Shown here: one piece after another, positions 1-12,266 of the stretch | Layout of the letters: each line of letters opens with the position of its first letter | Numbering within the stretch: position 1 is the first letter of the stretch | Source: Chrysomallon squamiferum | Taxonomy: Eukaryota > Mollusca > Gastropoda > Neomphalida > Peltospiridae | DNA: 64,000 nucleotides | Direction: 5' to 3' | NCBI GenBank assembly: GCA_012295275.1 | Contig: CM022672.1 | Coordinates: 6,993,593 to 7,057,592, forward strand | The notes under the pieces: generated by a model | Told to the model about the DNA's origin: nothing | Database searches by the model: none | The model's input: only the letters and a program-made list of their open reading frames with translations | Program-made: the position numbers and the translations under genes

Positions 1-1246
1 TATTCCTGCAGAAATCGCTGGATGCCTTTGGGAAAGGTGACTGTTTGAACAAAGATGGTATTTTCAGTAAAAAAGTTACTGATGTCTTCAGAAACATTTG
101 CCATAACGTCATCTGTAGCAGTAATAACAACTTTTCTCATTTCCTGTTGACTGATATGCAGAAAGTCACCATGACTTTGACTCAATCCACTGATAAGATT
201 TGACCACTTGTCTGATGAGAGCAGAGTCAGTGACTCGGGTTCAAGTGTGCAAACGTTCTCAATGACAGACTGTTTAATAATGTTTGCCACGTGAACAGCA
301 TCGTCATCACTGAGTGCGAGGATTGCAACATCTTTATCAGTAACTTCCCAGACACCAACCAGGTTTTTCTTTTTAATTTTCTTTACGATGTAGTCACGAA
401 CACATTTCTTATCAACCATTTGCAGCTGATCTGCAGAAAAATCAGCCACTCTTGACTGTTTTTTACTTTGAAGTAATTCATACATTTCAATCTGTGCAGT
501 TTTGACATCTGCAATTATTCCAACAAAAGATATTTCTATTTTGGGTAATTTAATAGTTACTGTTAGATCAGGATATTTTTTCTTCATTAGCTTTGGAAAT
601 CCATGGGCTAAAAGCAAACGCAACTGAATTGAATCCACTTTATTAAGAGTTTCAGAAACTTCCTGCTTTCTTCTTTCGTACTCTTCCTCCACCTCTTTTA
701 CCACAGTTTTAACTTTTTCAGCCAAACTTTTATCTTGTTTTGCAAAACCAACTACCATGAGTTTTGATGAGTCTTTGCAATCAAACAAACCAGCACAATT
801 TATTTCACCCAGATCCAGTTTTTTGTGAACCTCATCCCATGTGGCTTGAAGAATATTTATTTCTTCCACCTCCAGCAAATTTAAATATTCTTTCACTGCA
901 CTTTCAACATTAGCAGCCCAGCTGCGAGAGAGTGTTCGGACACTGGGCACTTCTTCTGTGAGTGTACACTTAAGTAAGATAGTGGTATCATCTTCTTTCA
1001 TCCAGTTCAGTTCTGAATAACAACCCTTTAATTGTTTCTCAAAACCTTCCCTTGCAAATCTGTCTTGTTTTATTAAAGCTAATTTGTATTTATCTAGATC
1101 AGTTACAGTGAGTGGATCAGGCATCTTAAACCAGGTTGGATCACACATCCCTCCTCCAGTTCCAAGACATTCATGGTAGATGGAAACATTCAAAGTGGCA
1201 CCATCAAGTCTGTGACCTTTAGGATGCTGAAGAATCTGTTCAATCA
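1..1246 (-). CDS. Gene A exon 7: PARP14-like KH-type region, runs off window
   Basis: One uninterrupted reading frame of about 415 codons from the acceptor (CAG at 1249-1247) to the window edge. It begins VIEQILQHPKGHRLDG and aligns throughout with gene C exon 57386-58449; shared blocks include DKYK, a central NLVGVWEVTDKDVAIL and TLLSSDKW. Length and alternating strand/helix pattern fit the tandem KH-like domains that follow the RRMs in PARP14. The frame carries no stop, unlike its gene C counterpart. The ending TVTFPKGIQRFLQE matches the 33-residue unit amplified in gene C. Confidence 0.75.
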
Positions 1247-3136
1247 CTGGAAATAAATAATAACTGATTCTTGATAACTTTTCTTTTTTTCATATAATTT
1301 CATTCTTGGTGAACTGATAATGACTGGAAATGAATTATAACTTCTTCTTTTTTTTAAAATTAATTAATATCATTTAAAAATGATGTAGATTCATCACTTT
1401 TTAAAAAAGAAATTCTTTTTTTCAATAAAACCTGTTCATCCATTGAACTAAACCCATTTTTTTGTGTGATGTTATTATGTTTCTCTTGAGACAGGATTTT
1501 AATTAAAAATGTTTCAGCAATTGGTTAGATTTTTACCTCTGTTATACCATGGATTTGTACCGTTTGTCTGATAATTTTGACTTTAATAATTATTTACAAA
1601 TTAAGATCAAATTAAAATATTTGTTGTTTTATAAAATATAAATTTTTAAAAATTTCAGTCTTTTCCAGAATTATTTTAATACATTAGTATTTTATTTCAA
1701 GAAAACAAGGAACAACATAAGATGTTTGATTTACCGGAATGGTCTTTAAAGTATACCAAACAGCAGCCATCATCTGATTTGATTTGCACCTTCTCAACTT
1801 CAACATTGTGCACATTACCAGATCTTTTTCCCTCAAAGTAGTACAAGATAGTATCCTCACTGGTCTTTGGTTGGACACCTCTAACAATAATACTGTTACT
1901 GACTTCAATTCTGCTCACTGTCAAGAAGTTTCCTTCTAGTGGCTTTTGTGAACATACCTTCTGAAATCTTTCTATATCTGAAAATTTTTGATTAATATTA
2001 TATTAAAAGTAATGATTAAGAGGAAATATTAATGTTTCATGAGAGTCAAAAAAAATAAAAAAATAAAAAAATAAATATAAAAATAAAAATCCTAATTAGT
2101 CTTACTGCTGTATTAAGAACTGGTTTAAATATTAAATCTGATGTTAACAACACATGAAAAATAACTGTTTGAATAATAGAAATCTCTAAACAGATCAGTC
2201 AAGAAAATATTTTAATCGTTTTGTATCAACTCTTTTCTTTTTTCTTTGCTGAGGTATTTTATATTCTCTCTATATTGTATGTATATTTTTGGAGTAAGAT
2301 TTAATGTTAACATCCACCTTTTCACAAGATATTCAAGAAATCAGATGTCCAAAACTACCAAATAGGATTTTTCTTTGTATTAAATAACATGTTAGCTTAT
2401 AAAAATATTCCATCATTAAGACTGAAACAAATAATAAACATTCAGTCAGCTATACTAAAGTTGCATATTTTTACATAGCCACTGAATCAGTATATGAGCA
2501 GTGTTAACTTAGTAAAATACCTGGCATCTTGGTAAAATGGACAACAACAGTTCCTTCTTCATCTCCATAAACAACTTTAGATTCATCAATCTCACAATTT
2601 CCTTTGGCTTCCAAGTAATTTATCAAGCAGTCTTTTGTGGTTGTACTTTTGATTCCAGTGATCAGCAACCTGTCGTCATAGGTAGGTCTAGGTTTTGGTG
2701 GAATGTAAAGTCTCACCTCCAGATTGTGTCCCTCTATCTTGTGTGACATTTTTACAATCTTTTCAGCAACTGTAATAAAAATAAAAATAAAAACAAAAAT
2801 AAAAATAAAAATAAACACCAACAAATAATAAATACTTAATGTAATATATATTCTGAAATTATATCAAACAAAAGGATATTTGCATAGTCGTGTGTCTACT
2901 GGCATGTTAGGTAACACAACTGGATTAAGATTCAAACAAGATAGAACTAAAAAATGTAAAGAATGGGAAATGAAATGTGCAAAAGCTGTTGAATTTTTAT
3001 AGACACCAGTATCTTTGTTGCAATATCAATTACTTCCAGGAAAACTTGATAAAAATTAAGTTGCCTTAGTGCCTCCATTTTGAAGGAAATATTTTGCACT
3101 AGTATACCAGAAATATTAAAATCTGAAACCTATATA

Positions 3137-3184
<48 letters not shown>

Positions 3185-6100
3185 CACAATCTATGCATTT
3201 CTGGGTGAATGACCCACATGCACAGTAAAATGCATACAGAAACCCTGACTTCAACTAACTGTTAATTTTACTTTGTTAAAGGAAGAAAAACTGTTATTCA
3301 GTAGATATGTTAATTTTTACCTTCAAGATCTTTGAATGTTATATGTATTACACATTCATCTTTATATCTTTTAAAGTCAAGTATCTCTCCACCACCCTTC
3401 CTGGGATTTTCAAAGTAACATTCAATGGTGTCATCACTTGTTTCTGGTCCAAAACCTCTGACCTCAATGGTACTGGTTACTTCTTCTTTCTCAATGTCAG
3501 ATACATTTTCATTCAACTCTTCTTCCTTTCTTTCAGGCTTGTGAACAGATACTTCCAAATGTCTTTTCCCAATTTTATGTGGAGATTTTTCCATGACATT
3601 AGTAACCGCTGAAAATAATAATATTTTATTTCGTTTTATAATTGAAATCATACAACATTTATATATTAAAAATACTGAGGTGTATTGTTAATTACAAGAT
3701 ACTAGTATTTGTAGTACGAGAATTAAGTAATTAAAAACAAATAAAAGTTGTATCAGGCATTAAAAATTAATTTCAGTTTACTATATATATTTTACACAGA
3801 AAGATAAATGTATGTTTAATGCCTGATTTATCTGTTTCGTTTCGCATTATTAATCAGATAATGTGCTAAATTAATATTTTATCCAGCATTATATTGTAAA
3901 TGAGGAATTAGACTGGAATATATTAAATATGTTTTACTCACTTTCAGCAGTAACAAATGTGATGTAGATAACTCATTAAACACCAATCTTATCTACCTTC
4001 AGAATGAGCAGTTCTGATGTAAATAATTCATTAAATATACTTTTTACTCACTTTCAGCTTCAACAAATGTGATGTAAATAACATCATCTTTTCTTCTTAA
4101 ATCAGCTATTTCTCCTCCACCTTTCTTATGATTTTCAAAATAACATTCAAAGGTGTCATCACTTGTTTCTGGTTTGAAACCTCTGACTTCAATGGTCTTA
4201 GATTCATCTTCATCATTTTCAGACAAACTGTTGTCCGTCGTGTCTTCCGATCTTGTTTCTGTCTCATAAAGAGACACTCCAATGTTTGTCTTTTCTAACA
4301 GATGATGTGCTTTCTTCATAATTCTGTCAACAGCTGAAATACATTAGCACTATAGACTTTTTCCATGTTAGGATAACTGTTATATGGTCAGAATGTTTCA
4401 ACAAATTGCATAAAAATAAATTATAGTTTGATGAATTTCAGAAATAATGTCTGTTTTGTCCAAGCCTTAACTGTTAGGTTTAAAATAATTTTAAGTTATG
4501 TCAACTTGTATCTTATTGTATTGTATGTAATAATTCATGTTAAAGGAAACATATGTAAATAAATTCCGAATTTTATTATTTTATTTGAGTGGCTTTCTTT
4601 ATTATGACAGTCAAACAGCTGATTATCTTACTGCTTCATAAAATCTCCCCATGTGGTTATATAAAAGAGAAAGTTTCCTACTTTAAAGAAGCAGTTTAAA
4701 TAGAAACAGTGAAAGAGAAAATGTACAGTTTTACTATTAACAACAATTAAATAAATAAATCTTATTTTACATTAAAATATTCACTCCAAAAATAGTTTCT
4801 TTTATCATGAGCACTGGTTTTTTTTTTTTAATGCTGGAATTTAAAATATTGACTTGTTATGTATTGACATATCATTATATTATACATATTACTTAGTCCT
4901 CATTCTGCCCAAAGAATAGACTTGACTACCTTTGTAAGTAGACCAATGTTACTATTACTTTTATATAGACTAACTAAAGCACTGAAAAGTTACATACAAA
5001 TATAAGGTAAAGGAATAGATGTTTCTCAAAGATATGTATTTTGTTTATTATGACTTTACCAGTTACATATACAAATTTTAAAGCATATATTTCTAAAATT
5101 ATTGTTTTTGACAACAGCAAGAAAAATCTTTCAGCTAATCTCTTTATCCTGTATGTGATGATGTTGTCAATAAGATTTTTATATCTGTACTTGTTCATTT
5201 GTACCAAGTGGTATTGATTAAGATTCACTGGCAAAAAGAAATTAAGGAATAATTTGGAAATATATATATATATTTATATATGTTGTGTGTGCGTGTGTGT
5301 GTGTGTGTGTGTTTGTGTGTGATATCACCCATGAAACATTTCACACTTATTATTACCATTTTCATCTGTAAAGTAAATAATAGCTGACCCTTTCTCTTCA
5401 TTCAAGGTCAAAGTACTAATTTCACCTCCTCCACTTTTGCGTCGATTTCCAAAATATGACCTTAAACTTTTCTCAGATATTTTCTTTGACAATCCAGAAA
5501 CAAGAATTGCTTTTACTTCTTTTTTATCTTCAGATTCATCTGAAAAATTAAATGTTTAATATATAGAATAGAGAAATAATAACCATTGTTTCCTGTTCTA
5601 TCAAGGTCAGTATTTAAAAGTAAGTGCAAGCAAATTAGGTTAAGATGACTGCCTCCTATTTGGAAGTTTCTTTAGCCTTCAGAACTCTGTGGTCATGTGA
5701 CATGATCATATGTGGCAACTACTGCCTAGAATTTAAGGTGGAATATTTTCAGAGGGCAAGGCACTGCACTCTGGCACTTGACATTGCAGGACCTTAAGCA
5801 TTTTTATATTTGGTTAATAGTAGTTTCATACAAGTGATACAGATCAGCTAAAACCAGTAATTAGTTTAGGTTTATTGCTTTCATTTTAATATGTCTACTA
5901 AAAAGAATAATTAAGATATTATATATTAAAGATGAGACAATAAATATAGTTTATTTGTGGATTTTTATTTATTTTGAAAATGCTAGCCCACAATTTGTTA
6001 AAGGCTTGGCATAATCTTAAATAACAGCAGCTTCAATTTATAATAATTAACGGGATCTGTATTAATCTCCACATGAAAATATAGGCATTAATGTCATGGA

Positions 6101-9100
6101 TGTCTGCTGACATAAAATGATAGTCTGTGTCCATAGAAATATAAATTAATTTTAAGCTTGTGAAAATAACATATTATTAAGGTAATAAATTCATGAAAAT
6201 TAATTATTATAAGAAATATTTTTCGAATATTGCTTTTTCACAAATGTATCAAAGTATTAGCTCATTATTTATGGCTTCTTGCTGTTTTAATATAACATGT
6301 TTGATTTAATTTAATTCATGCTTAAACTGACTTAATATCTATAACATTTCATTATCACCTTGTCATTCTACATGATTACATCTATTTCAGGTCATTCCAA
6401 CCGCCCTGATTGATAAATATGTACCCTCAGGAACTTGGCCCTCAGTAACAGACTTGCCTATGTCTAAAACTATTTGGTGTTACAAGGAAAAGAACCATGG
6501 GATATCTATGAGCTGGTGGTTAACCAGAAAGATATGCATGATGTATATTACATCAAAAAGACATGGGTTAAAATCAACCTAGCTTGTAAGTTATATCAAA
6601 ATTGTCTGAAACCTTTAAATTGTACAGGTAAATATTTGCACAGATGAGATGGTTATAGAAGACTGCCAATTAATTTAGTTTGAAAATAAATGTATAAGCA
6701 AAATGCTGCACAATTGTCTGTGACAGACATCACTGTGATGGATCTCCGCTGACATAAAATGAAGTCCTGTATCCATAGAAAAAAGTATCTGCTTCACTGC
6801 TGTTATGATAAAAACATTTGAATGTATTGTCAAGATCATGATGTGAATTTGATGACTTAACTAAACTTTGACAGATATTTAAAATTATATCAAGGCCACT
6901 TAGGATTTACCAGTGTATCAATTGTTTTGCAGGAACCTGCAATCATTCTATACGTAATGTCAAATTGAAACCAAAAAATCCAGTTGATCACATTTCCTGG
7001 TGCCTTTTCAGATAAACATGGCATGGAAGCTGTTCATACAAGTAAAATAAAGTAGATGACTTCATGTGGTATGGATTCATTTAAATTAATACATGAGAAT
7101 GGACAAGCCAAATTTAATCTTTCATCATATTTAGGATTATTGTGACTTTGTATCAAAAGCTATGTAGTTAGAAGAAATTGAGGAAATCTGCCCATCTTCC
7201 AGATCCCCTTCACTGATAAAAAAAACTTTTTCTCCATCTATAGAAGATTTTATCCTCTTTAGGAAGTCATTTTCCAGGTGGTACCAGCTCAGTACTTAAC
7301 AGACATTTCATAATTTTTATTTGAATATGCCTTACCATTCCAGGAACAAAGTTCATTATCATATTTGATAACCCACCAACAATTAACTTAGATTGGCTCT
7401 TACTATATCAGTAGGGGTTCTTGATTTGTTGGTATGTGATAAATATTACTGCCACTCTTTTTTCCCGTGACACACTTTACATGTGACCAATGCTACAGCT
7501 TTCTTTCCTCAGTCAAATAAAAATCATACAATTTCAAAACTGACTGACATATCTTTTAACTTTCCCTTGGTTAGTGCTAAGAGAATTAAATATAAATATT
7601 TAGATATTTATGTGATGCATATTACACAGACACAACATATTTCTTTAAATGTAATTTCTTGCCACCTAGTTTCCAAAAAAATATTCTGAATCTGCATATT
7701 CTTTAAACTGATGCTGCTGACAAACTGAGATAAAGTATTAAAGCCAATTTCATATGGGTGATTTGTTTTTTAGTACAAATATGAGTCAGTATGAATCTTT
7801 TATTTTTCTGGCAATCAGAAGTTTTGAGAATAGATTTTGACTGTTTGCATAATGAAATTTATATTTTTCTCATCATGTGTCCCTTGTCCCATGGAATTGG
7901 TTATTACCATCTCACTGACAATAATCAAATCAAATCATATCAAATTAATAACAACAAAAAGGTATATTAGAATAGTATAAGATAGTAACAATTTACTGAT
8001 CAACAAAAATGAGATAAAATGCAGATTGTAGGGTGTGTTTTTTCATCTGGACAACTTATTTTAGCTTTATTTAACATCATTGTTTCATTTTTTATTATTT
8101 ATTATTTAAAAAAAGCTTTGCTATAAACTGTAGGTATATCGTATCTTTATATAAACTTATTATCTAATGTAGGAGAAAACATACAGTTTTTATCTAATCT
8201 CACCTGATGTAGAATCATCCTCTGTAGCATTCTCACTGATATCACTGGATATTTCAGCTGCATCAGCACTCTGCATTTCTGGAAAGTGTTCTTGAATCAT
8301 CTCTGGTGGTGCCTGAGGTGGATGCAATCCTGCCTGTGCCTGAGGTGGATTCATTCCTGCCTGTGACTGAGGTGGATTCATTCCTGCCTGTGACTGAGGT
8401 GGATGCAATCCTGCCTGTGCCTGAGGTGGATTCATTCCTGCCTGTGACTGAGGTGGATGAAATCCTGCCTGTAACTGAGGTGGATGAAATCCTGCCTGTG
8501 TCTGAGGTGGATGAAATCCTGCCTGTGTCTGAGGTGGATAAAATCCTGCCTGTGACTGAGGTGGATGCAATCCTGCCTGTGTCTGAGGTGGATTCATTCC
8601 TGCCTGTGACTGAGGTGGAAAGTGTTCTTGAATCATCTCTGGTGGTGCCTGAGGTGGATGCAATCCTGCCTGTGCCTGAGGTGGATTCATTCCTGCCTGT
8701 GACTGAGGTGGATTCATTCCTGCCTGTGACTGAGGTGGATGCAATCCTGCCTGTGCCTGAGGTGGATTCATTCCTGCCTGTGACTGAGGTGGATGAAATC
8801 CTGCCTGTGTCTGAGGTGGATAAAATCCTGCCTGTGACTGAGGTGGATGCAATCCTGCCTGTGTCTGAGGTGGATTCATTCCTGCCTGTGACTGAGGTGG
8901 ATTCATTCCTGCCTGTGACTGAGGTGGATGCAATCCTGCCTGTGCCTGAGGTGGATTCATTCCTGCCTGTGACTGAGGTGGATTCATTCCTGCCTGTGAC
9001 TGAGGTGGATGCAATCCTGCCTGTGCCTGAGGTGGATTCATTCCTGCCTGTGACTGAGGTGGATGAAATCCTGCCTGTGTCTGAGGTGGATAAAATCCTG

Positions 9101-9704
9101 CCTGTGACTGAGGTGGATGCAATCCTGCCTGTGCCTGAGGTGGATTCATTCCTGCCTGTGCCTGAGGTGGATTCATTCCTGCCTGTGACTGAGGTGGATG
9201 CAATCCTGCCTGTGCCTGAGGTGGATTCATTCCTGCCTGTGACTGAGGTGGATTCATTCCTGCCTGTGACTGAGGTGGATGCAATCCTGCCTGTGCCTGA
9301 GGTGGATTCATTCCTGCCTGTGACTGAGGTGGATGAAATCCTGCCTGTGTCTGAGGTGGATAAAATCCTGCCTGTGACTGAGGTGGATGCAATCCTGCCT
9401 GTGCCTGAGGTGGAAACATTCTTGCCTGTGCCTGAGGTGGAAACATTCCTACATGTGCTTGGGGTGGAAACATTCCTGCTGGTGCCTGGAATGGATGCAT
9501 TACTGCCTGTGACTGTGGTGGGAACATTCGTTGGGGCCCAAGATACATTGGATGAACACTGTAGGCATATCCAGGCATTTGCTGTCTGGGAATATTATCA
9601 TGTGCTGCATCACATGTTATTTGTTGAGGGCTATTATCTGAATGAGGTTCTTCATTCTTCTGTAAATTTTCTTTTCCAGGTGATGGATTATCATCCATCA
9701 TGTC
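1..9704 (-). CDS. Gene A: PARP14-like N-terminal gene (PQ-repeat, RRM-like repeats, KH-like region), partial
   Basis: Multi-exon minus-strand gene running off the left edge. Coding exons in order: 9701-8204, 5539-5357, 4333-4052, 3608-3321, 2769-2521, 1977-1735, 1246-<1. Every junction has AG/GT signals and is phase 1, so the frame is continuous throughout. The start ATG at 9701 lies 3 bases after a splice acceptor (CAG ending 9705), implying an upstream 5'UTR exon, probably near 12324-12380. The protein has a proline/glutamine repeat, five RRM-like modules and a large KH-like segment, the layout of the N-terminal half of vertebrate PARP14. Macro, WWE and PARP domains would lie left of base 1 and are not seen, so catalytic activity is unknown. 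It is head-to-head with gene B and paralogous to gene C (54.4-59.9 kb). I see no frame breaks. Confidence 0.8.
1735..1977 (-). CDS. Gene A exon 6: RRM-like module 5
   Basis: Encodes DIERFQKVCSQKPLEG, SIIVRGVQPKTSEDTILYYF, EGKRSGNVHNVEV and CCLVYFKDHS. The donor is G|GTAAAT at 1734. It is collinear with gene C exon 57015-57242, which shares the KRSGNV and CLVYFKD blocks. Confidence 0.82.
2521..2769 (-). CDS. Gene A exon 5: RRM-like module 4
   Basis: Encodes VAEKIVKMSHKIEGHNLEV, then RLLITGIKSTTTKDCLINYL, then VVYGDEEGTVVVHFTKMPG. It aligns along its whole length with gene C exon 55801-56055 (RLLISGINESTTKDCLVNYL), so genes A and C share both exon order and exon content. Confidence 0.8.
3139..3184. 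repeat. (TG)n microsatellite in gene A intron
   Basis: About 20 TG units followed by GCGCGC, in the intron between the RRM-like exons at 2769 and 3321. Confidence 0.9.
3321..3608 (-). CDS. Gene A exon 4: RRM-like module 3
   Basis: Begins GCG-GTT-ACT after CAG. Contains a conserved leading helix/strand (HKIGKRHLEVSVHKPER), an acidic linker, then STIEVRGFGPETSDDTIECY, NPRKGGGEI and VIHITFKDLEG, ending at GTAAAA. It is the closest relative of gene C's first RRM exon (shared NPRKGGGEI). Confidence 0.8.
4052..4333 (-). CDS. Gene A exon 3: RRM-like module 2
   Basis: Encodes a basic helix, an acidic spacer, then the diagnostic stretch TIEVRGFKPETSDDTFECYF, followed by KKGGGEIADL and the strand VIYITFVEAE. 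The same TIEVRGF-x-x-ETSDDT signature appears in the exon at 3321-3608 and in gene C at 55225-55546. The donor is GAAA|GTGAGT. A partial, decayed duplicate of the exon's 3' end and donor lies at about 3938-3985. Confidence 0.78.
5283..5322. repeat. (TG)n microsatellite near gene A exon 2
   Basis: Imperfect TG run just downstream, in transcript sense, of the exon 5357-5539 donor, adjoining an AT dinucleotide run. Confidence 0.8.
5357..5539 (-). CDS. Gene A exon 2: RRM-like module 1
   Basis: The open exon encodes a short RRM-like fold beginning in an acidic linker (DESEDKK). It has an RNP2-like strand (AILVSGL), a helix (SEKSLRSYFGN), a GGGEI turn and an RNP1-like strand (SAIIYFTDENG). The GGGEI turn and the G at the phase-1 end recur in all sister exons. 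Splice signals are CAG ending at 5540 and GTAATA from 5356. Without the flanking exons it would be hard to recognise. Confidence 0.72.
5540..8203. other. Large gene A intron, no gene recognised
   Basis: A 2.66-kb intron between the PQ-repeat exon and the first RRM-like exon; its ends are phase 1 and compatible. No open frame with recognisable similarity on either strand. Pieces at about 6390-6600 and 7000-7470 are less AT-rich and may be old transposon remnants, but I cannot name a family. Confidence 0.5.
8204..9701 (-). CDS. Gene A first coding exon: 9-residue PPQxQAG repeat domain
   Basis: Starts with Met-Met-Asp-Asp at 9701 and ends at a GTGAGA donor (8203). After about 55 non-repetitive residues come roughly 45 copies of a nine-residue unit of form (M/L/F)(N/H/Y/F)PPQ(S/A/T)QAG, then an acidic Ser/Asp/Glu tail. 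The units show a higher-order pattern of ten (LH-FY-FH-MN-LH-MN-MN-LH-MN-MN, 270 bp) repeated about four times. The composition is that of a low-complexity, prion-like region, similar in style to PPQ-rich repeats in annexin A7-type proteins. Phase 1 splicing to 5539 keeps the frame. The opposite strand is also open over this stretch, but only because of the 27-bp periodicity. Confidence 0.8.
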
Positions 9705-9781
9705 CTGCAGTTGATAGAAAATTCATAAAATTATTCTTTAAATTTTTATTTTATTTTACTTTATTTATTTATCTTTACTAC

Positions 9782-9785
<4 letters not shown>

Positions 9786-9838
<53 letters not shown>
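9786..9838. repeat. (ATT)n microsatellite
   Basis: About 18 ATT units directly upstream of gene A's first coding exon, followed by (TTG)n and (TTAA)n. Confidence 0.9.
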
Positions 9839-9839
<1 letters not shown>

Positions 9840-10378
9840 GGTGTTGTTGTTGTTGTTTATTTTAATTTATTTTAATTAATTAATTAATTAATATATTTAT
9901 TTAACTTATTTTTTATTTTTTTTATTTTTGTTGTTTAGAAAGGTGTAGTATTAATATGATTTTTTTTTTGTCAATATTTCACTAAAACATGATACATAAG
10001 GGATGCTTTTAGAGATATCACACACTGATAATTGACTGTATTATGCCTCTACTCAGTTATAGTAATTAAACTTTAAAATACTGATAGGGTTTCAAGAACA
10101 ATTTTAATTATCTCTTTAGGTTGATCACTTGATTTTTTTAATACTAGTTTTGCACAATGTTGTTCTCTTCAATTCTAGAAAAGAAAACTTTTGTGCCAAG
10201 TGTAAACCACATCATGAAATGATTACTTTATCACTTTCTAAAACTTGGCCAGTTAATACAGAGCAAAAATAGTAAGTGATACAAAATACCACTCACATTG
10301 TTTTACAGAACACAGCATGTCATCAAGGTCTCATTCTAACATACTGGTTAATACAGCTTATTAGAAATGTATAAATTT

Positions 10379-11345
10379 ATAAATAAGAAACTCAAGTTAG
10401 AAAATTATGATAACGAATCAAGTGTGACTGGCAGTAGTTATGGTAGTAAGGAACATGAGACAGAGAGTATAAATTCTAAATGAGTTGTGAGCCAGCACAA
10501 AGAAGACTATTTGTCTTTGATATATATTTCATCTGAAGGAAAAGAACCATATCCTAAGTGTGTTGTTTGTAGCAAGAGGCTAGCAAACAGTGCTATGGTG
10601 CCAAGTAAGCTGAAAAAAAGACCTCCACACAAAACTCCCATATTTATGGAAGAAACCAGTCCAGTATTTTAAAAGACTCTTAGTTGATCAGCTGTATCAA
10701 TAATTCATCAAACTCACAACTATTCAGCACAAAGCTCAAAGAGTCAGTTCGGGCTTTGCAGAACTCACTGCAGGAAAAGATGACATGACAAACAGTTGCA
10801 GAATCGATAATATTTTCAGCGTACTGTAAAATTGCATAAATGTAACTATAATGCTTGAGAAAAATGTGAAAAAGAAACTATAAAAATCCCTCTCTCAGAC
10901 AGGATCATTTGTCAGCTTTTATATGATATGATTCATGATACTGAGCAATAGGTGATAGCTAGAATGGAAAAATCACAACATTTTGCCTTTCAGTTGGAAA
11001 GGCTGATCTCTCAACATTCATCAGTTTTATTTGTAATGAAGACAACTGAACATTTTTCATTTTGTAAACCACTTCCAGAAAGAACAACTGGCCAAGACAT
11101 TTTTCAGATTGTAAATAGCTATTTTGTTTTTATAATTTGTCATGGGAATCATGTATAAGCATTTGCTGTGTCTGGGTCAGGAAATATGAAACGATGATTC
11201 AAACTGGCCCCCTGAAAAGAATCCTGTTTTCTGCACTGAGAGGCCTTCATTTCAAAATCAGAAATTCTGGCACTCCAGAAAGTGCTAGATGAGACAATCC
11301 AAATAGTTAACTATATCAGAAGTAGGCCTTAAAATCAAGGCTATT
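10379..11345 (+). pseudogene. Decayed hAT-type (ZBED5-like) transposase
   Basis: Plus-strand fragments resemble a ZBED5-type hAT transposase. The piece at 10487-10672 has a BED-like zinc-finger half, KCVVCSKRLANSAMVPSKLK. The piece at about 10952-11158 has the block ERTTGQDIFQIVNSYF. A further piece near 11250-11330 gives a remnant of the region before the catalytic core. The fragments are in different frames with stops between them, so this is a dead copy in the upstream intron of gene A. No terminal repeats found. Confidence 0.6.
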
Positions 11346-12266
11346 TTCTGGTCAGTATTTTGGACCCAGTTTGGTGTACTAAAATTAAAATAAATTTGAA
11401 AAGCACTGAGTTAGATGATCATATTTCCTTCTGGCTCCTATAGGGCTTATTCAGGGTAAAAGAAGGTGCTTAATGTCTGCATTAGTAAACAAAAGCACAG
11501 GTTACTTTATGTACTTTTATTTCTGTGGAAAGGTTCACATAAAAGAGCTCATGAAATAGTATTTGTGGATTTCTTCTCTTGTATAGGTAGCCATAACTAT
11601 GGTAAGTTTTTATCCGTTTGTGAGTTGGCAAGATGGTAATATTTAGAATGCATTCACCACAAATCTATTCAAACAAGCTAGACAGATGTTTATTTAATGA
11701 AACAATGAAAACATTTTGAACCTGTTGCTGTATATCTTGTCAGTTTTTATCAATTTGGGAATTGGCAAGTTGATAATGCATTCACCATGAACCCAGTCAG
11801 ACAATCTAGACAGATGTAAATATTTAAAAAAATAGGGGCTTTTTTTAAAGTTAGATTTTGTAATTGTTCATATTCAGTAAATTTATACACTGACCAATTG
11901 TACCACTCTTGGGACTATATATAAATATCTGTGTGACAATTATCAGTCTTTTTTATTTATTTATTTATTTATTTGCTTTTTTTTATTGTTGTTTTTTAAT
12001 GAGAAAAAAAAAAAAAAAAAAAAAAGCAAGAGAGATAGATTGAAAAAATGTAATATACCTCTAGTAGTTAATTAATTAATTAATTAATTAATTAATTAAA
12101 GCCTTAAGATACAACTGTCTTGTCTTGTACTGAATTAGCTAAAATATTCTAAAATAGTACTTGCAATTTTGCTTAAAAAACACACATATATACATACACA
12201 TTAACTGAATTTAGATTTGATCTCTGCCAGACAGACTAATATTACTGAAGTATAAAACAAATTGTT
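11346..12266. other. Intergenic / upstream intron stretch with simple repeats
   Basis: No gene seen. Contains a diverged tandem pair at about 11605-11700 and 11730-11830 (each with a TTTTTATC run, a GGCAAGNTGATAAT-like stretch and CATTCACCA), an (ATTT)n run at 11954-11974, a poly-A at 12003-12025 and (TTAA)n at 12069-12100. Confidence 0.55.

Noticed and set aside
8306-9865. Long plus-strand open frame (over 500 codons, PVTEVDxxLPV repeats)
   Set aside because: It is the antisense of the gene A PQ-repeat exon. The 27-bp periodicity keeps the opposite strand open, it reads into a (TTA)n microsatellite, and only the minus frame joins in phase to RRM exons.
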